In this document: positions 24,263-33,487 of the stretch, piece by piece
How positions within the stretch are numbered: the stretch's first letter is position 1
Layout: every line of letters begins with the position of its first letter
Assembly: GCA_964458015.1 (NCBI GenBank)
Contig: CAYWGR010000036.1
Span: forward strand, 1-34,798
Source of the DNA: CAYWGR01 sp964458015
GTDB taxonomy: Bacteria; Planctomycetota; Planctomycetia; Pirellulales; Thermoguttaceae
Direction: 5' to 3'
DNA: 34,798 nt
Notes under the pieces: model-generated
Database searches by the model: none
What the model saw: only the letters and a program-made list of their open reading frames with translations
What the model was told of the DNA's origin: nothing
Program-made: the position numbers and the translations under genes

Positions 24263-24613
24263 AAGGCAGGCTCCAAAGAGAGAGGGCAGGGCGGGGATAC
24301 GAGGATTCGTATGCTCAGTAGTGTATGGCGCACAGGGTAAGTGTGTCAAGCATTTGAGAAGGCGGACGGGGCGATCCTATCTTGAAATAGGGATGAGGCT
24401 GTAGCGCGGAGCTCTGTCAAAATCTGCTTCTTACCAGCCTGAGCAAAGCGAAGGATCTTTCATTTTTTTCCAAAATTTCCAGCAGCATCTACTCTCACCC
24501 GTTTTTCGGGAGAGAGGCCGGGTGTGAGGGCGACCGGATTCGCCAATATCGCGTTACTTCGTCTCCATATCACTCACCGGCTGTACTCATCCCTTCCCCT
24601 TCGCAGATTCGCG
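24263..24613. other. Spacer with degenerate repeat copies
   Basis: No gene is visible. At about 24436-24460 there is a half-copy of the dispersed palindrome (CCTGAGCAAAGCGAAGGATC), and at 24492-24530 a diverged G-rich hairpin element. At 24359-24370 GAAGGCGGACGG resembles part of the MITE right arm, but the rest of that arm is missing. Confidence 0.5.
24492..24530. repeat. G-rich hairpin element, degenerate copy
   Basis: CTCACCCGTTTTTCGGGAGA followed by GAGGCCGGGTGTGAGGG matches the element at 2222-2260 with several changes. The stem is shorter. Confidence 0.6.
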
Positions 24614-24916
24614 TCACCCGACATCCAAAAATCCGCCAATTCGCCCGGCCAACTCCTCGGCCTTAATGCCGTGGATGAGGAACCGCTTTTGGTGGGAAGT
24701 TTCGCCGGCGATGAGTTCGATTTGGGATTTTTTAAGATCGAGCTTCTTGCTCAAGAGTTCGATGAGTGCCTTGTTGGCTTTGCCCTTCTCGGGCGATTGC
24801 GTGACGCAAACTTTCAACATGCCGCCTTGCTCGCCGCGAATCTCGTTGCGGCGAGAGCCGGGCTGTGCCCGCACGGGCAAGATGGTTCCGTCAGGATGCT
24901 GCTCAAGGGCGACCAT
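24614..24916 (-). CDS. DUF167 (YggU/UPF0235) family protein
   Basis: This 100-residue protein has the DUF167 pattern: PVRAQPGSRRNEI near the N-terminus, LKVCVTQSPEKGKANKALIE, LSKKLDLKKSQIELIAGETS and HQKRFLIHG. Length and motif order are normal for the family. Its biochemical function is unknown. The start lies five bases after the stop of the YhaN-like gene on the same strand, so it is probably the last gene of that operon. Confidence 0.93.
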   Translation of the reverse strand: MVALEQHPDGTILPVRAQPGSRRNEIRGEQGGMLKVCVTQSPEKGKANKALIELLSKKLDLKKSQIELIAGETSHQKRFLIHGIKAEELAGRIGGFLDVG

Positions 24917-24921
24917 TGGTT

Positions 24922-27900
24922 TTATGCCGCCGCGGCGCCCCCGTTGTAATCTTCAAAAGGGGCTTCGTCCGAGCTCCACGAATCGTCTTCGATCTCCTCG
25001 TCGGTCATGTCGTCATCCTCTGCCGAATACGCCTCTTCTTCTTCGTCATCCTCATCATCATCTTGCGAGTCGAAGAAATCCGCATCAAAAGTGCCGCTGG
25101 GGGCTTTCGGCTTCTTTGTGGGCGCTGGCTTGGGGGCAGGTGCTGCCACGGGCTCGGGCTTTTTCTCTTCTTCCGGCTCTTTTTCAGGCAAACTCTCGAT
25201 GGTAACGAGTTTCGCCTTTGCCGTGCTCTTGCGGCGTGCGGGTCGGGTAGCGACTTCCACGGCCTCCACCGGCTTTTCCTCGGCACGAACGACGGCCGAC
25301 ATGACGATTTTGCCCGGCTCGGCGTTGTTGGGCAATTGGCTCACAGGCACGTGCAATGTTTGGAACATCTTCATGATGTGTTCATGGCAGGTGAACACGA
25401 TCAGTTGATGACCGGCCGCGGCAAAATCGCGCAGCACGGCCGCCGCGGCTTTCGCCCGCTCGGCGTCGTAATTCACAAGCACGTCGTCGAGCACCAACGG
25501 CAACGGAGCGCCGCGTTTGGCATAGGAGCTGGCCAAGGCGAGTCGCAGGCTTAGGAAAAGCTGCTCGCGCGTGCCGCGGCTGAGCGATTCGACCGCCAGT
25601 GAACGGCCCTCGGCATCATCGACGCGCAGCGAGTGTTCGCCCAATGGCGTCCACACGCGATGGTAGTGTCCTTGCGTCAGCCGATCCAGATAATGCGATG
25701 CTTCTTGCAGCGTTTCCGGCTGCCGCTCGTGTTCGTAGGTGTCGCGGATCACGTCGAGCATCTTGCATGTCGTGGCGAGTGTTTGCCAGCGGTGAACCGC
25801 GTCGGCAAGCCGTTTTTCGACCACGGCCAGATCGAGTTGCTTCGAAGCCAACCGGCGGTCGGAAGCAATCGCTTCCATCTGCTCGCTCAACCGGCCGCGC
25901 TGTTCGATCCAGTCGCGCAACTGACGTTCGACGACTGCCGCCTGACGTCCCAGTTCTTCGCGGCGTGTTTCCAACGGAACCGAATATTCGCCTTCAAGTT
26001 GTTTCCGGATGGCATCTTCGGAACATTGGGAAGCCAAGGCCGATTCGATTTCCCGGCTGAGTGCATCCCGGTCGTGTTGAAGGGCTGCGGCCCGGTGGCA
26101 TTCGGCGGCGTTTCGGCGAAACTCCTGCTCATCCTTCGCGCCGGCTTCGAGCAAGATCGCTCGGCGGCGATGCTTGCCGCGACTGACGGCCGCTTCATGT
26201 TTGGCACGAGCGGCGCGAAGACGACGAACTTGCGTTCGCAGGGCATCGCGGCGCGAGGCGCCCGCTTCCTGACGCGCCGCCGCTTCCGCCAATCGCTGGA
26301 GTTGTTGAGCCGGATCCGATCCTTCGAGCGAAACGCCGGCATCGGCGGCAAGTTGCGTGATGCGCGATTTCAGGGTTTCCAATTCACGTTCGCGGCGGAC
26401 AAGGTCTTCACGCCGTTCGGCAAGCCGACGCCGCGTGTCGGTGATCCGGTCGGCATGTTGGGTGATCCATTGCACTTGTTTCGGATTCAAATCGTTCGGC
26501 AAACCGGCATTGGCAAGGGCGTCGCGCCAGCGTCGCCGCGCGGTGGATAACTCTTCGCGGCATTCCGCCTCACGGCGTTGGGCCGCTTCCGCCTCTTGTC
26601 GGGCCGCGCCGCGGCGCGTGTCGAGCGGAGTCAATTCCTCGAGAGCGGCCAGATCTTGCTCAGCCGCTTGAAGTCGTCCGGCGAGCGTTCCGCCGGTGCG
26701 CGGCAATTGTGCCTCTAAAGCGTCACGGTCGGCTGTTGCCTGCTGCATCTGAAGTTGGAGCATGCTGAGTTGCTTCTGGCAGCCGTCGAGCCGTTGGGCA
26801 TTCGACCGTTCGAGCATTATCTTACCGCCTGCCGCGGCTCCGCTGCCGGCCAGGCCCAGCAGGGCCATCGTCCAGCCAATCGTGCCCGTGATCGAGGCAG
26901 GCATGAACAGCCCGGTAAGGATCAGCATCACGCCGACGACAAACACGCCGCCGAGTCCGGCCAAGACGCCGATCGGCAACAGTTGGCGGTTGGCCAGGTT
27001 TCGGCTTTGTAGTTCGAGTTCTGCTTGGTAACGGTTGAGCTGGTCGAGCCGCTCATCAAATTGCGCCCTGCGCCGGAATTGGAGCACCAGCCCGCCCGCG
27101 CGATCCATGGCGGTCGTCAGATCGGTTTCTCCGCGGGCTGAAAGCGTGGATTCGATTTGCCGTGTAAGGGCATCGGCCAATTCGCGTGCTTTTTGCAGCG
27201 ATTTGCCCGCTTCTTCACAACGCCGACGGCATTGCCGCATCGCCTTGGCGGGCGCGCGAAGCGCGGCCAACGCCTTCGCCGAAAGGGCGGGCATCGTTTG
27301 GGCAATCGACTTCAAGCCTTGCTGCTCGCCTTCCGAGGCCAATTCCGATTCGGTGCGGCCGATCTCGCCGCGCAACTCGCCAATCTGCTTTTGCAGTTGA
27401 GCAATCCACGGACCTTGTTCCTTGAAGGCCTCAATCCGCGCGGCCTGGCGCCAAAGAGCTTCGTTGATCTTCAGCGATGCAAATTCCCGCTTCGCATCAT
27501 CCCGCTGACGTGCAAAACGTTCGATCCGCTTTTGGTGCTTCTCGATGCGAGCATTGATGGCGTCGAGGCGTTCCAAGGCGTCCTCGGGCATGGCCTTCGT
27601 CGAACCCAGGCCTGCAATTTCACGGTCCAACGCGGCACGGCGGTTCCAGCGATCACGCAGCGAAAGGGCGAGATCCATAATGCGGGTTAAACGCTGGAAC
27701 TGGTTGGCGTCTTCCTCCACGCGGGCCACATTTTCTTGCAGTTGTTCGTATTCCGACGCCAAATGGACGTAGCGGCGATTGACCGAATCGAGTTCCTCGA
27801 TCTCGGCGAGGATTTTTTCCTTCTCGGCAAGCAATTGCGCAACTTGGCATTGTCCGCCGCCGGCGTCGAGAATGCGATTTCGAGAATTCTCCAGCTCTCG

Positions 27901-28401
27901 CAATACTTCGACCAGCGAAACGCGGTCGAGACCGGCCGAAAGATTATAGAGCTGCTCGGCTGCTTCGGTGTCGCTCAGCGTGGCCAGCTCTTGAATTTCG
28001 CGCAGGCCTACTGCGAACACATTGTTGAACACGGGCTCATCGACGTTTGACAGCAGCACTTTGAGGAAATGCTCGCCTTGGCGCGTGCCGTCGGGGGCGG
28101 TCAACGTGACTTGCTCTTCGTGAGCGCCGTCGGGCATCGTGCGGTCGTGGCGACCGATCTCGAATCGGCCGTGCGGCCCGGTTAGCTCCAAAACGCCGCC
28201 CGCCGGCTCTCCGTGGACCGGCGGCAAGTAGCGCCGCCGTTCGGGCGAAAAGCCATAAAGCATGGCGCGGATGAACTGGAGCAGGGTCGTCTTGCCTGCT
28301 TCATTAGGGCCGTAGAGCACGTTGAGCGACTCGCCGAGCTTTTCGATCCGCAGTCCGCTCCAAACGCCGTAGCCTTCTATTTCCAGGTCCGTGATTTTCA
28401 T
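24922..28401 (-). CDS. YhaN-like AAA ATPase (SbcC/Rad50 type) with acidic tail
   Basis: This 1159-residue ATPase has Walker A GPNEAGKT at 31-38, then a long coiled coil. Two membrane helices (about 474-499 and 504-526) sit inside the coiled coil, as is known for YhaN relatives. The C-terminal ATPase half has the signature LSRGTREQ (940-947) and Walker B LPLVLDD (967-973). A tail of about 150 residues follows: Lys/Pro-rich, then extremely acidic from about 1103 to the end. It pairs with the YhaO-like nuclease gene, which ends in its start codon (ATGA overlap at 28398-28401). Together they should form an SbcCD-like complex acting on DNA ends or structures, here probably membrane-tethered. Confidence 0.9.
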   Translation of the reverse strand: MKITDLEIEGYGVWSGLRIEKLGESLNVLYGPNEAGKTTLLQFIRAMLYGFSPERRRYLPPVHGEPAGGVLELTGPHGRFEIGRHDRTMPDGAHEEQVTLTAPDGTRQGEHFLKVLLSNVDEPVFNNVFAVGLREIQELATLSDTEAAEQLYNLSAGLDRVSLVEVLRELENSRNRILDAGGGQCQVAQLLAEKEKILAEIEELDSVNRRYVHLASEYEQLQENVARVEEDANQFQRLTRIMDLALSLRDRWNRRAALDREIAGLGSTKAMPEDALERLDAINARIEKHQKRIERFARQRDDAKREFASLKINEALWRQAARIEAFKEQGPWIAQLQKQIGELRGEIGRTESELASEGEQQGLKSIAQTMPALSAKALAALRAPAKAMRQCRRRCEEAGKSLQKARELADALTRQIESTLSARGETDLTTAMDRAGGLVLQFRRRAQFDERLDQLNRYQAELELQSRNLANRQLLPIGVLAGLGGVFVVGVMLILTGLFMPASITGTIGWTMALLGLAGSGAAAGGKIMLERSNAQRLDGCQKQLSMLQLQMQQATADRDALEAQLPRTGGTLAGRLQAAEQDLAALEELTPLDTRRGAARQEAEAAQRREAECREELSTARRRWRDALANAGLPNDLNPKQVQWITQHADRITDTRRRLAERREDLVRRERELETLKSRITQLAADAGVSLEGSDPAQQLQRLAEAAARQEAGASRRDALRTQVRRLRAARAKHEAAVSRGKHRRRAILLEAGAKDEQEFRRNAAECHRAAALQHDRDALSREIESALASQCSEDAIRKQLEGEYSVPLETRREELGRQAAVVERQLRDWIEQRGRLSEQMEAIASDRRLASKQLDLAVVEKRLADAVHRWQTLATTCKMLDVIRDTYEHERQPETLQEASHYLDRLTQGHYHRVWTPLGEHSLRVDDAEGRSLAVESLSRGTREQLFLSLRLALASSYAKRGAPLPLVLDDVLVNYDAERAKAAAAVLRDFAAAGHQLIVFTCHEHIMKMFQTLHVPVSQLPNNAEPGKIVMSAVVRAEEKPVEAVEVATRPARRKSTAKAKLVTIESLPEKEPEEEKKPEPVAAPAPKPAPTKKPKAPSGTFDADFFDSQDDDEDDEEEEAYSAEDDDMTDEEIEDDSWSSDEAPFEDYNGGAAAA

Positions 28402-29789
28402 GAGTGGGCCTCCTCGCCGCTTAAAAGATCGACGCCCAGTGCGGCAACTTCACGCAGAACGCTGTCGCGAACGGATTTTTTGTCTAGCACGGCCGCGCTG
28501 GCCAGCAGGCCGGCCTGATGCGTTTCCGACATGTACCCATCCAACGTGAGCGGTTCTTCCGGATTCATCTGCAACTGACGCACCGCCCGGAGGAAGTCGC
28601 CGCGAATCGTCTCTTGTTCATACCAGTCGGGCGGCAGCATTTCCGAAACCTCGACATCGAGCGATACGCTCCAAGCTTCCGGCGACCGGCGGCCGTAATT
28701 GTCGCGAAGCCATTCGAGCAACTCGGCCGCAAGCCGCGTGCGACGCAGTTGTGCGGCCAATGGCCCCGAACCGGTAATAGTCCAGGAAATCAGCAAACCC
28801 ATGCCTGTCGAGGGATTAGGGATTAGGGATTGGGGATTGGAAATTGGGGATTTCGGGATTTCGGGATTTCGGGATTTTGTGTCCGATTCACTGGCCACTG
28901 GCCACTGACCACTGGCCACTGATGGCTGGCCACTAACCACTTTCTCTGATCCCTGTCCCCTGACCTCTGACCCCTGTAACGCATTCATTCGTTCACGGAG
29001 CCGGGCTTCCAGCTCTTCACGCGTGGTTGCATCGTCGATGCTGATGCGTTCATCGACCCATTGCACCACGTCGGTCGGGATGAAGCAGGTGCGCGCGGGG
29101 CTTTGCGGCTCGATTTGCACGAGCGTGCAACCGTGGACGCCGGTCTCGCGAGGCCAGCGGCCTTGCGGGCTTCCGCAATAATGCAAAACCGCATGCGATC
29201 CGCCTTGCGGCGTGCAACGATCGTGACGACCGCCAAGGGCCCAGTAGTGAACGCCGCGTCCTTGCAAAGCCGCCGGGTCGATATCGCCGTGCGTCACGGC
29301 GATCGTGTGCAGACCTGTCGGATCCGGTGAGAAATCGCTTGGCCGGATCGTTCGACCGTGGTCGCGGCCTGCGCCGACAAGACGCGCCAAGGTGAACCCG
29401 TTTCGCTCGATGGTTACGTGTTCCGCCCGGCCGTGCGGGAAGATATGTACGTTTTGAGGCAATCGAAAGGCCGTTGGCCAAGCATCGAACGGGTCGATGG
29501 TTCCGCCGGCCCAATAGACGCCGATTCCACGTTCCGCAAGTCGGGCAAATTGCCGGACCAGGAACAGCGGCCCTCGCGGACCGCAACCGGGCGGATGCAA
29601 AATATCGCCCGAGAGAACCATGAAATCAACGTCTTCCGCCAGTGCCGCGTCGAACACCCGTTGCGCCGCCGTGTAGGGGGCGTCGAGGAACAGGTCGCGC
29701 AGATGGTCGGGCACTTCGGCCACCCCCATCAACGGTTGCTCCAAGTGGAAATCGCTGGCGTGAATAAAACGAAATGGCCGCGTTGACAT
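28398..29789 (-). CDS. YhaO-like metallophosphoesterase with degenerate metal site and a repeat-derived insertion
   Basis: This 463-residue protein is the SbcD/YhaO-type partner. The phosphoesterase core (1-250) keeps D13-x-H15 (ASDFHLE), G61-D62 (LSGDILH) and H167 (VTHGD). The usual GNHD motif is GTID here (96-99), so the catalytic Asn and His are absent. The GHxH motif reads GGRH (186-189). Residues 272-328 are low-complexity (VASGQWPVAS, then SNPQSLIPNPS) and are encoded by spacer-type repeat DNA. A C-terminal capping region follows (329-463). Four-base overlap with the ATPase gene means tight coupling. Nuclease activity is doubtful from the motifs, although planctomycete relatives may share the variant. 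Confidence 0.85.
   Translation of the reverse strand: MSTRPFRFIHASDFHLEQPLMGVAEVPDHLRDLFLDAPYTAAQRVFDAALAEDVDFMVLSGDILHPPGCGPRGPLFLVRQFARLAERGIGVYWAGGTIDPFDAWPTAFRLPQNVHIFPHGRAEHVTIERNGFTLARLVGAGRDHGRTIRPSDFSPDPTGLHTIAVTHGDIDPAALQGRGVHYWALGGRHDRCTPQGGSHAVLHYCGSPQGRWPRETGVHGCTLVQIEPQSPARTCFIPTDVVQWVDERISIDDATTREELEARLRERMNALQGSEVRGQGSEKVVSGQPSVASGQWPVASESDTKSRNPEIPKSPISNPQSLIPNPSTGMGLLISWTITGSGPLAAQLRRTRLAAELLEWLRDNYGRRSPEAWSVSLDVEVSEMLPPDWYEQETIRGDFLRAVRQLQMNPEEPLTLDGYMSETHQAGLLASAAVLDKKSVRDSVLREVAALGVDLLSGEEAHS
28806..28976. repeat. Low-complexity spacer-type repeats inside a gene
   Basis: Read on the plus strand there are three tandem motifs: GGATTAGG-like and CGGGATTT-like units (about 28811-28876), CTGGCCACT-like units (28891-28935) and CCTGTCCCCTGACCTCTGAC (from 28952). 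These are spacer-type sequences, yet the frame of the YhaO-like gene stays open across all of them. Confidence 0.85.
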
Positions 29790-30208
29790 AGGCGCCTCCG
29801 TGCGTGCGTCTCCATCCGGCGTGGATATCCCCGACGGAAACTAGACAAACAGCGTTCTAGTGTATCCGTGAACCCCAAATAGCACTACAGCGATTTTCCG
29901 CAAAAGCCGGCAAGATAGGGGGTTTGGGTACTGCGGTAAATATCGCCCTCTCGACCTCAGGGGGACTGCAAAGTCCTTGGCCGCGGAGGAACCGTCATCG
30001 AGCGAAGCGAAGGATCTCGTTGGCGTATTGAGACTTATATGGGTTCACAGAGATTCTCCGCTTCGCTCAGAATGACTGCGTTTGACGACTTGGCAACTTT
30101 GCAGTTCTCCTGTTCTCGACCTTGACGCATTTGCCGGAACCCCCTTATACTGCGCTGTTTCAGAAAAATAGCGGCATAGTCTTCTAGTTACGCAAGGAAC
30201 TCATTGCT
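29790..30208. other. Divergent spacer with nested palindrome
   Basis: It lies between the YhaO-like gene (minus) and the TPR gene (plus), so it must hold promoters for both. I see no consensus promoter. A hairpin ACTAGA...TCTAGT lies near 29840-29861. The rest is dominated by the nested palindrome at 29964-30107. Confidence 0.5.
29964..30107. repeat. Nested palindrome with different outer arms
   Basis: Inner arms 29994-30017 and 30051-30076 belong to the same family as 10124-10190 and 13983-14047. Outer arms ACTGCAAAGT (from 29965) and ACTTTGCAGT (from 30096) are unrelated to the outer arms at 13959-14078. Confidence 0.7.
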
Positions 30209-31006
30209 ATGAAAAGCGAGCGACGCCACGAGCTTCAGCATAATACCCTGGCCGACGGGCTCATCAAAACAGCCGAACTGCTTAAACCCTATCAAAATAT
30301 GATCATGGGGGGCGTTATTGTTGTTTTGCTGATCATGGTTGGCTATTCCTGGTGGGCTCGCGAGTCGGAAGCCCAATCCATGCAGGCTTGGGACGAATTG
30401 AACGCGGTCGTCGATAGCGGCAACATGTCGAAACTGGCCGGCGTGATCGATACCTATTCCGGCACCAGCGTTGCCCACATGGCGGCCGTCGTCTTGGCCG
30501 ATTTCCACCTTGGCGAAGGTTGCAGCCAACTGTTCAAGAGCAAGGCCACGGGACAAAGCGAGTTGGGCAAAGCCATTAAGTTTTACGAAATGGTTCTGCA
30601 AGAGTGTCGCACGCCTTCGCTGCTCGAAAGGGCCACGTTTGGCTTGGCCCGCGCGAAAGAATCGAAGGGCGAGCTTGCCGAGGCCGAGAAGCTTTATGCC
30701 GAAGTAACGACCCGCTGGCCGGAGGGCGCGTTTACGGTCGCCGCCAACGAACGGTTGAGCGATCTCAAGCAACCTGGCACGAAGACCATGTACGACCGCT
30801 TCGAGAAATTCGATCCGAAGCCGGCCTTTTCCGCCATGCCCGGCGAGAAGCCGAAGTTCGACATGGACAGCTTGCCGAGCGATGGTCCTTCGCCCGACAT
30901 CAAGTACGAGAGCCAGGAAAAGAAGGACAAGAAGGCAGCCCCGGTCGAAAAGGCCGCCGATAAGAGCGATGCGAAGAAGGCCCCGGAAAAGTCGGATAAG
31001 AAGTAA
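30209..31006 (+). CDS. Membrane-anchored tetratricopeptide repeat protein (YfgM-like)
   Basis: This 265-residue protein has a short cytoplasmic N-terminus, one membrane helix (about 31-50) and a TPR-like periplasmic region (60-190) with alternating helices (AAVVLADFHLGEG, AIKFYEMVLQEC, LAEAEKLYAEVTTRWPEGAF). This layout fits TPR_21/YfgM proteins, which associate with the Sec translocon and periplasmic chaperones. The C-terminal 60 residues are Lys/Glu/Ala-rich and disordered. AAGGAA about 9 bases before ATG 30209 is the ribosome site. It stands alone, convergent with metE, whose stop is 30 bases away. Confidence 0.83.
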   Translation: MKSERRHELQHNTLADGLIKTAELLKPYQNMIMGGVIVVLLIMVGYSWWARESEAQSMQAWDELNAVVDSGNMSKLAGVIDTYSGTSVAHMAAVVLADFHLGEGCSQLFKSKATGQSELGKAIKFYEMVLQECRTPSLLERATFGLARAKESKGELAEAEKLYAEVTTRWPEGAFTVAANERLSDLKQPGTKTMYDRFEKFDPKPAFSAMPGEKPKFDMDSLPSDGPSPDIKYESQEKKDKKAAPVEKAADKSDAKKAPEKSDKK

Positions 31007-31036
31007 TACGGATTCCAGCCTAAAGCCGCGCTGATC

Positions 31037-33325
31037 TCAAGATGTCGGCCTTCGAGTCCGTCGAAGGCTTTGGGCCGCTTCGACCATGTTGCGCAGCGAA
31101 GCCTGCACCTCGCGCCAGCCGCGCGTCTTCAGGCCGCAATCGGGATTCACCCAAAGCATATCGGCCGGGATGGCGCGTAATGCTTTTTGCAGCCGACCCA
31201 TGATCTCTTCAACTTCCGGCACGCGCGGACTGTGAATATCGTACACGCCCGGGCCGATCTCGTTGGGATATTTGAATACCACGAAGGCATTGAGCAATTC
31301 CATGTCGGATCGCGTGGCTTCGATGGAAATCACGTCGGCGTCCAGTGCGGCGATCGACTCGATAATGTCGTTGAATTCCGAATAGCAGATATGGGTATGG
31401 ATTTGCGTATCGTCGCGAACGCCGGCCGAACTGAGGCGGAAGGAATCGATTGCCCAACGGAGATAATCGGTCCAATCTTTTTTGCGAAGCGGCAAGCCCT
31501 CGCGCACTGCCGGCTCATCAATCTGGATGATGCTTAGCCCGGCGGCCTCCAGGTCGGCCACTTCGTCGCGAACCGCCAAGGCGATTTGCAGCGCCGTATC
31601 GCGCCGCGGTTGATCGTCGCGGACGAAGGACCACTGCATCAGCGTGATGGGGCCGCTTAACATTCCCTTCATGGGCCGCGTTGTCAGCGATTGGGCATAT
31701 TGCGACCAGCGGACCGTCATGGGGCGGGGGCGCGAGACATCGGCGAAAATCACCGGCGGCTTCACGCAGCGCGTGCCGAAACTTTGAACCCAGCCGTTTT
31801 GCGTGAAGGCGAAACCGTCGAGTTGCTCGCCGAAGTATTCAATCATGTCGGCCCGCTCGAATTCGCCGTGGACCAAAACGTCCAAATCGATCTCTTCCTG
31901 AAATCGGACGGCTTGTTTGATTTGCTCGCGGCAAAATTCCTCATACTTTTCCAGGGAGGTCATGCGTTGCTTAAACGCAGCGCGCGCCCTGCGCACCTCG
32001 ATTGTTTGCGGAAACGAGCCGATCGTGGTCGTCGGCAGCAAGGGCAGCTTAATTCGCCGCCGCTGGGCCTCGCGCCGCGCCGCGAACGGATTTTTCCGAT
32101 GAAACATTGCCTCGTTAATGCCGGCCATGCGTTGCTGCACGGCCGGATTGTGGATCCGTGGCGAGCGGGCGCGACTTTCCGCGACCGCACGGCTCGTGGC
32201 CAGCCGTTCCTGCACCGCGCCGCGTCCTTGCGTCATCGCTTTGGCGAGAATGGCCGTCTCTTCCAGCTTCTGCTTGCCGAAGGCCATCCAACTTTTCAGC
32301 TCGGCGTCCAGCGTCGTTTCGTTGTCCAAGTCGATGGGGCAGTGCAAGAGAGAACATGACGGCGCGACGAGGATCCGCTCGGAGCCCAACTTGACCGCCG
32401 CCTTTTCCAACAGGACCAGCGACCGTTCCAAATCGTTGCGCCATACGTTTCGGCCGTCGATCACTCCCAGCGACAAGGACATCCCTTGCGGCGTCAGATC
32501 CAAGGCGCGTTCGAGTTGTTCCGGTGCGCGCACCAGATCCAAATGCACCGCCGCCACGGGCATCTTTAACGCGGGGGCTAGATTCTCCTGCAAGTCGCCG
32601 AAATACGTCGTCAGGCAGATGCGAATCCGGTCGGATACCGCGCTCATGCGGGCGCAAGAAGACTCGATCGCCTGCACCGCTTCATTCGGAATATCCAAAG
32701 CCAAGACAGGTTCATCCACTTGAATCCAATCGGCGCCGGCATGCGCGAGGCGGTCGATGATGTCTTCGTAGATCAACAGCAATGGATCGAGCAGCGAAAG
32801 AGGTTTCAGTTTCGCGCTCTTGCTTTTACCCAACCATAGGAAGCTGACGGGGCCCAGCAACACGGGGCGCGTGTGAATGCCCAAGGCCTTGGCTTCGTTG
32901 TAATGATCCACCGGCTTGGGCCAGGTCAGGTGGAACTTCATGCCGGGCTCGAACTCGGGCACGAGATAATGATAGTTGGTGTCGAACCATTTGGTCATGT
33001 CCAAGGGCGGCGTTTCTTGCGTCCCCCGCGCCATCGCAAAATAGGTCTTCGGATCTGCGGCCTTGCCCGACCAGGGAAAACGCTTCGGAATCGCCCCGAC
33101 GATTACCGCCATGTCGAGGACATGGTCGTAATAAGAAAAGTCGTTCGAGGGGATGTGTTCGATGCCCAACGACTTTTGCACCTGCCAATTCTGCCGCCGC
33201 AGGCTTGTCGCCGTTGCAATAAGATCCTCCGGATCGAGGCTTCCAGTCCAATACTCCTCGATCGCTCGTTTTAGCTCACGGCGTGCGCCGATACGCGGAA
33301 AACCTAAGTTTGCGGCAATGGCCAT
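31037..33325 (-). CDS. metE: Cobalamin-independent methionine synthase
   Basis: This 762-residue enzyme transfers the methyl group of 5-methyltetrahydropteroyl-polyglutamate to homocysteine in the cytoplasm. Both halves are present: the N-terminal domain from NLGFPRIGARRELKRA and the C-terminal catalytic domain from TTTIGSFPQTIEVRRAR. The zinc ligands are H645 and C647 (HTHICYSEF), E669 (SIEATRSDME) and C730 (NPDCGLKTR), all present. Length matches E. coli MetE. It is divergent from a homocysteine S-methyltransferase gene across 162 bp. I see no SAM or cobalamin riboswitch in that space, so any control is by a protein factor or promoter strength. Confidence 0.97.
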   Translation of the reverse strand: MAIAANLGFPRIGARRELKRAIEEYWTGSLDPEDLIATATSLRRQNWQVQKSLGIEHIPSNDFSYYDHVLDMAVIVGAIPKRFPWSGKAADPKTYFAMARGTQETPPLDMTKWFDTNYHYLVPEFEPGMKFHLTWPKPVDHYNEAKALGIHTRPVLLGPVSFLWLGKSKSAKLKPLSLLDPLLLIYEDIIDRLAHAGADWIQVDEPVLALDIPNEAVQAIESSCARMSAVSDRIRICLTTYFGDLQENLAPALKMPVAAVHLDLVRAPEQLERALDLTPQGMSLSLGVIDGRNVWRNDLERSLVLLEKAAVKLGSERILVAPSCSLLHCPIDLDNETTLDAELKSWMAFGKQKLEETAILAKAMTQGRGAVQERLATSRAVAESRARSPRIHNPAVQQRMAGINEAMFHRKNPFAARREAQRRRIKLPLLPTTTIGSFPQTIEVRRARAAFKQRMTSLEKYEEFCREQIKQAVRFQEEIDLDVLVHGEFERADMIEYFGEQLDGFAFTQNGWVQSFGTRCVKPPVIFADVSRPRPMTVRWSQYAQSLTTRPMKGMLSGPITLMQWSFVRDDQPRRDTALQIALAVRDEVADLEAAGLSIIQIDEPAVREGLPLRKKDWTDYLRWAIDSFRLSSAGVRDDTQIHTHICYSEFNDIIESIAALDADVISIEATRSDMELLNAFVVFKYPNEIGPGVYDIHSPRVPEVEEIMGRLQKALRAIPADMLWVNPDCGLKTRGWREVQASLRNMVEAAQSLRRTRRPTS

Positions 33326-33487
33326 GGGTTGGGTTCCTACTCAGCGAGAATGCGTAGGAATGGTACGTCCGAGGGGGAAGGTTGTCAAGGGAATTTCGAC
33401 GCCGGACATTCGAGGGGGGGCTGTTTTCGACGGTGCTAAACTTGTTTACAATGCCTTCCTCCGGAATTTCTTGTAAGGAATATACTT
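33326..33487. promoter_or_regulatory. Shared divergent promoter region of metE and HMT
   Basis: This 162-bp region separates the two methionine-synthesis genes. A TACAAT (33447-33452) could be the -10 of the plus-strand gene, with a poor -35. AAGGA at 33474-33478 is the ribosome site for ATG 33488. No clear palindromic operator or riboswitch is visible. Confidence 0.35.

Noticed and set aside
28811..28876. Telomere-like or CRISPR repeat array
   Set aside because: The GGATTAGG-type units are irregular, have no spacers and lie within an open gene.
33326..33487. SAM or cobalamin riboswitch upstream of metE
   Set aside because: The region is short and lacks the conserved stems and boxes of these riboswitches.
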